DNA from: Nitrosarchaeum sp.
GTDB lineage: Archaea; Thermoproteota; Nitrososphaeria; Nitrososphaerales; Nitrosopumilaceae
DNA: 6,393 bases
Direction: 5' to 3'
Assembly (NCBI GenBank): GCA_016234975.1
Contig: JACRND010000054.1
Location: 1 to 6,393, forward strand
Made by a program: the position numbers and the translations under genes
Shown here: positions 5,804 through 6,393 of the stretch, piece by piece
How the letters are laid out: each line of letters begins with the position of its first letter
How positions within the stretch are numbered: the stretch's first letter is position 1
The notes under the pieces: generated by a model
Told to the model about the DNA's origin: nothing
What the model saw: the letters and a program-made list of their open reading frames with translations, nothing else
Databases searched by the model: none

Positions 5804-6130
5804 ATGGAAGAAGGAGAAAAGAGACTAAAACAAGAAGATTGTAACGAAGATAAACTGGGTGCAGGGATTTTAACTCTAACAAACAGAAGACTAGCATTTG
5901 ATAAGACACAATCAAGAATGATGGATTTTTCAAAACGTTTTGGAGATACAATAGTAGATGTTCCATTAAATGACGTAAGCAAAGTTTGGAAAGAAGGAAG
6001 ATTGATAAAAAAAGTATGTTTTACTGCCAAAACAAAAGAAGGTGAACAGACATACAAATTTGGAGTGTTCAATACAAAAGATTGGCTAAAAAATATTGAA
6101 AATGCAATAGAAGAACATAAAAATCAATAA
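5804..6130 (+). CDS. Small PH/GRAM-like domain protein, function unknown
   Basis: The 108-residue soluble protein has no signal peptide or membrane segment. After a charged N-terminus (MEEGEKRLKQED) it shows GILTLTNRRLAFD (residues 20-32), a pattern typical of GRAM/bacterial PH-like folds. Then come alternating hydrophobic strands (TIVDVPLNDVSKVWKEG, VCFTAKT), FGVFNTKDWL and a terminal helix ending EEHKNQ, consistent with one PH-superfold barrel capped by a helix. The assignment rests on pattern alone and its ligand is unknown. The gene runs opposite to both KEOPS genes: its start is 37 bp from bud32 and its stop overlaps the end of kae1 by 7 bp. A functional link to KEOPS is possible but not shown. 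Good codon structure across the whole frame and the protein-like pattern support a real gene; the minus-strand frame opposite it is a shadow. Confidence 0.8.
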   Translation: MEEGEKRLKQEDCNEDKLGAGILTLTNRRLAFDKTQSRMMDFSKRFGDTIVDVPLNDVSKVWKEGRLIKKVCFTAKTKEGEQTYKFGVFNTKDWLKNIENAIEEHKNQ

Positions 6131-6393
6131 TATACTTTAACTGAATCCAATCGCCAAGATTGTGTGACAAAAGTTTCTTCTAGAGAAACACCTTTTTTTA
6201 CTTGTGATTCTAATAATCCTGTCCAACATATCTGACTACCACAATCACCGGCATATTTTTGCGGAGCTACAAAAAATTTACAACCATGTCTCTTACAAAC
6301 GTCTTGCAACATTTCAGATAATCTTTTGTTTGCAGCAACACCGCCAACTATTAGCAATTCTTTTTTTCTAGTAAATGACAAAGCTCGCTCTAC
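6124..6393 (-). CDS. kae1: Kae1/TsaD, tRNA t6A37 threonylcarbamoyltransferase, C-terminal part (5' end outside window)
   Basis: The frame is open from the right edge to a TGA at 6124-6126, giving the last 89 residues, beginning VERALSFTRKKELL. This matches the C-terminal lobe of Kae1/TsaD (ASKHA fold), which transfers the threonylcarbamoyl group to A37 of tRNAs as the catalytic KEOPS subunit. Diagnostic blocks are LLIVGGVAANKRL (nucleotide-binding strand), FFVAPQKYAGDCGSQI with the metal-binding Asp, a WTGLL helix and a tail SWRLDSVKVYY. Family members usually have AGDNGAMIAW; here it reads AGDCGSQICW. No in-frame ATG lies in this part, so the real start is beyond the window. The stop overlaps the end of the convergent PH/GRAM-like gene. 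Bud32 lies 357 bp further along on the same strand. Confidence 0.95.
   Translation of the reverse strand, partial: VERALSFTRKKELLIVGGVAANKRLSEMLQDVCKRHGCKFFVAPQKYAGDCGSQICWTGLLESQVKKGVSLEETFVTQSWRLDSVKVYY
6193..6199 (+). terminator. Possible T-tract terminator for the PH/GRAM-like gene
   Basis: Seven consecutive T lie about 63 bases after the stop of the small plus-strand gene, inside the convergent kae1 frame. Archaeal transcription can end at such U-tracts. No hairpin precedes it, and it encodes lysines on the other strand, so it may be incidental. Confidence 0.2.

Noticed and set aside
5779..6072. Minus-strand open frame of 97 codons opposite the PH/GRAM-like gene
   Set aside because: Its translation has no recognisable pattern, whereas the plus-strand frame has a fold-like pattern and neat junctions with its neighbours.

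Overview
The window looks like a piece of a marine ammonia-oxidising archaeon (Thaumarchaeota/Nitrososphaerota, Nitrosopumilus-like). It is AT-rich and tightly packed. Archaeal-type KEOPS genes (kae1, bud32) sit beside a Ham1-type nucleotidase gene, there is a stand-alone archaeal TYW1, and some starts look leaderless, with TATA-like boxes 25-30 bases upstream. The taxonomic call is inferred from gene content and protein flavour; no database was searched.

Left half (1-3470, minus strand): two adjacent paralogous genes for secreted, very acidic, cysteine-paired proteins made almost entirely of thrombospondin type 3 (TSP3)-like calcium-binding repeats. The upstream gene (1050-3470) is complete, starts at TTG and encodes 806 residues: a signal peptide and 20 consecutive repeats. 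The downstream gene (1-1037) follows after 12 bp and runs off the left edge, with eight repeats visible. The complete protein has ordered higher-level structure. Two repeat types alternate, and a six-repeat block of about 231-241 residues occurs three times in register.

Middle (3471-3607): a 137-bp divergent intergenic region with candidate archaeal promoters in both directions.

Right half (3608-6393): a tRNA-modification and nucleotide-housekeeping neighbourhood. taw1/TYW1 (4-demethylwyosine synthase, plus strand) converges on and overlaps an ITP/XTP pyrophosphatase gene of the RdgB/Ham1 family (minus). That gene overlaps the end of bud32 (KEOPS kinase, minus) and probably shares its transcript. 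A small PH/GRAM-like gene on the plus strand lies between bud32 and kae1. The 3' end of kae1 (minus) enters at the right edge. TYW1 and KEOPS both act on tRNA position 37 (wyosine-type G37 and t6A37), so the cluster brings together anticodon-loop position-37 chemistry, with the pyrophosphatase cleaning the NTP pool.

There is no sign of mobile elements, CRISPR, rRNA or tRNA genes. The least ordinary material is the TSP3 gene pair and its nested repeat architecture.
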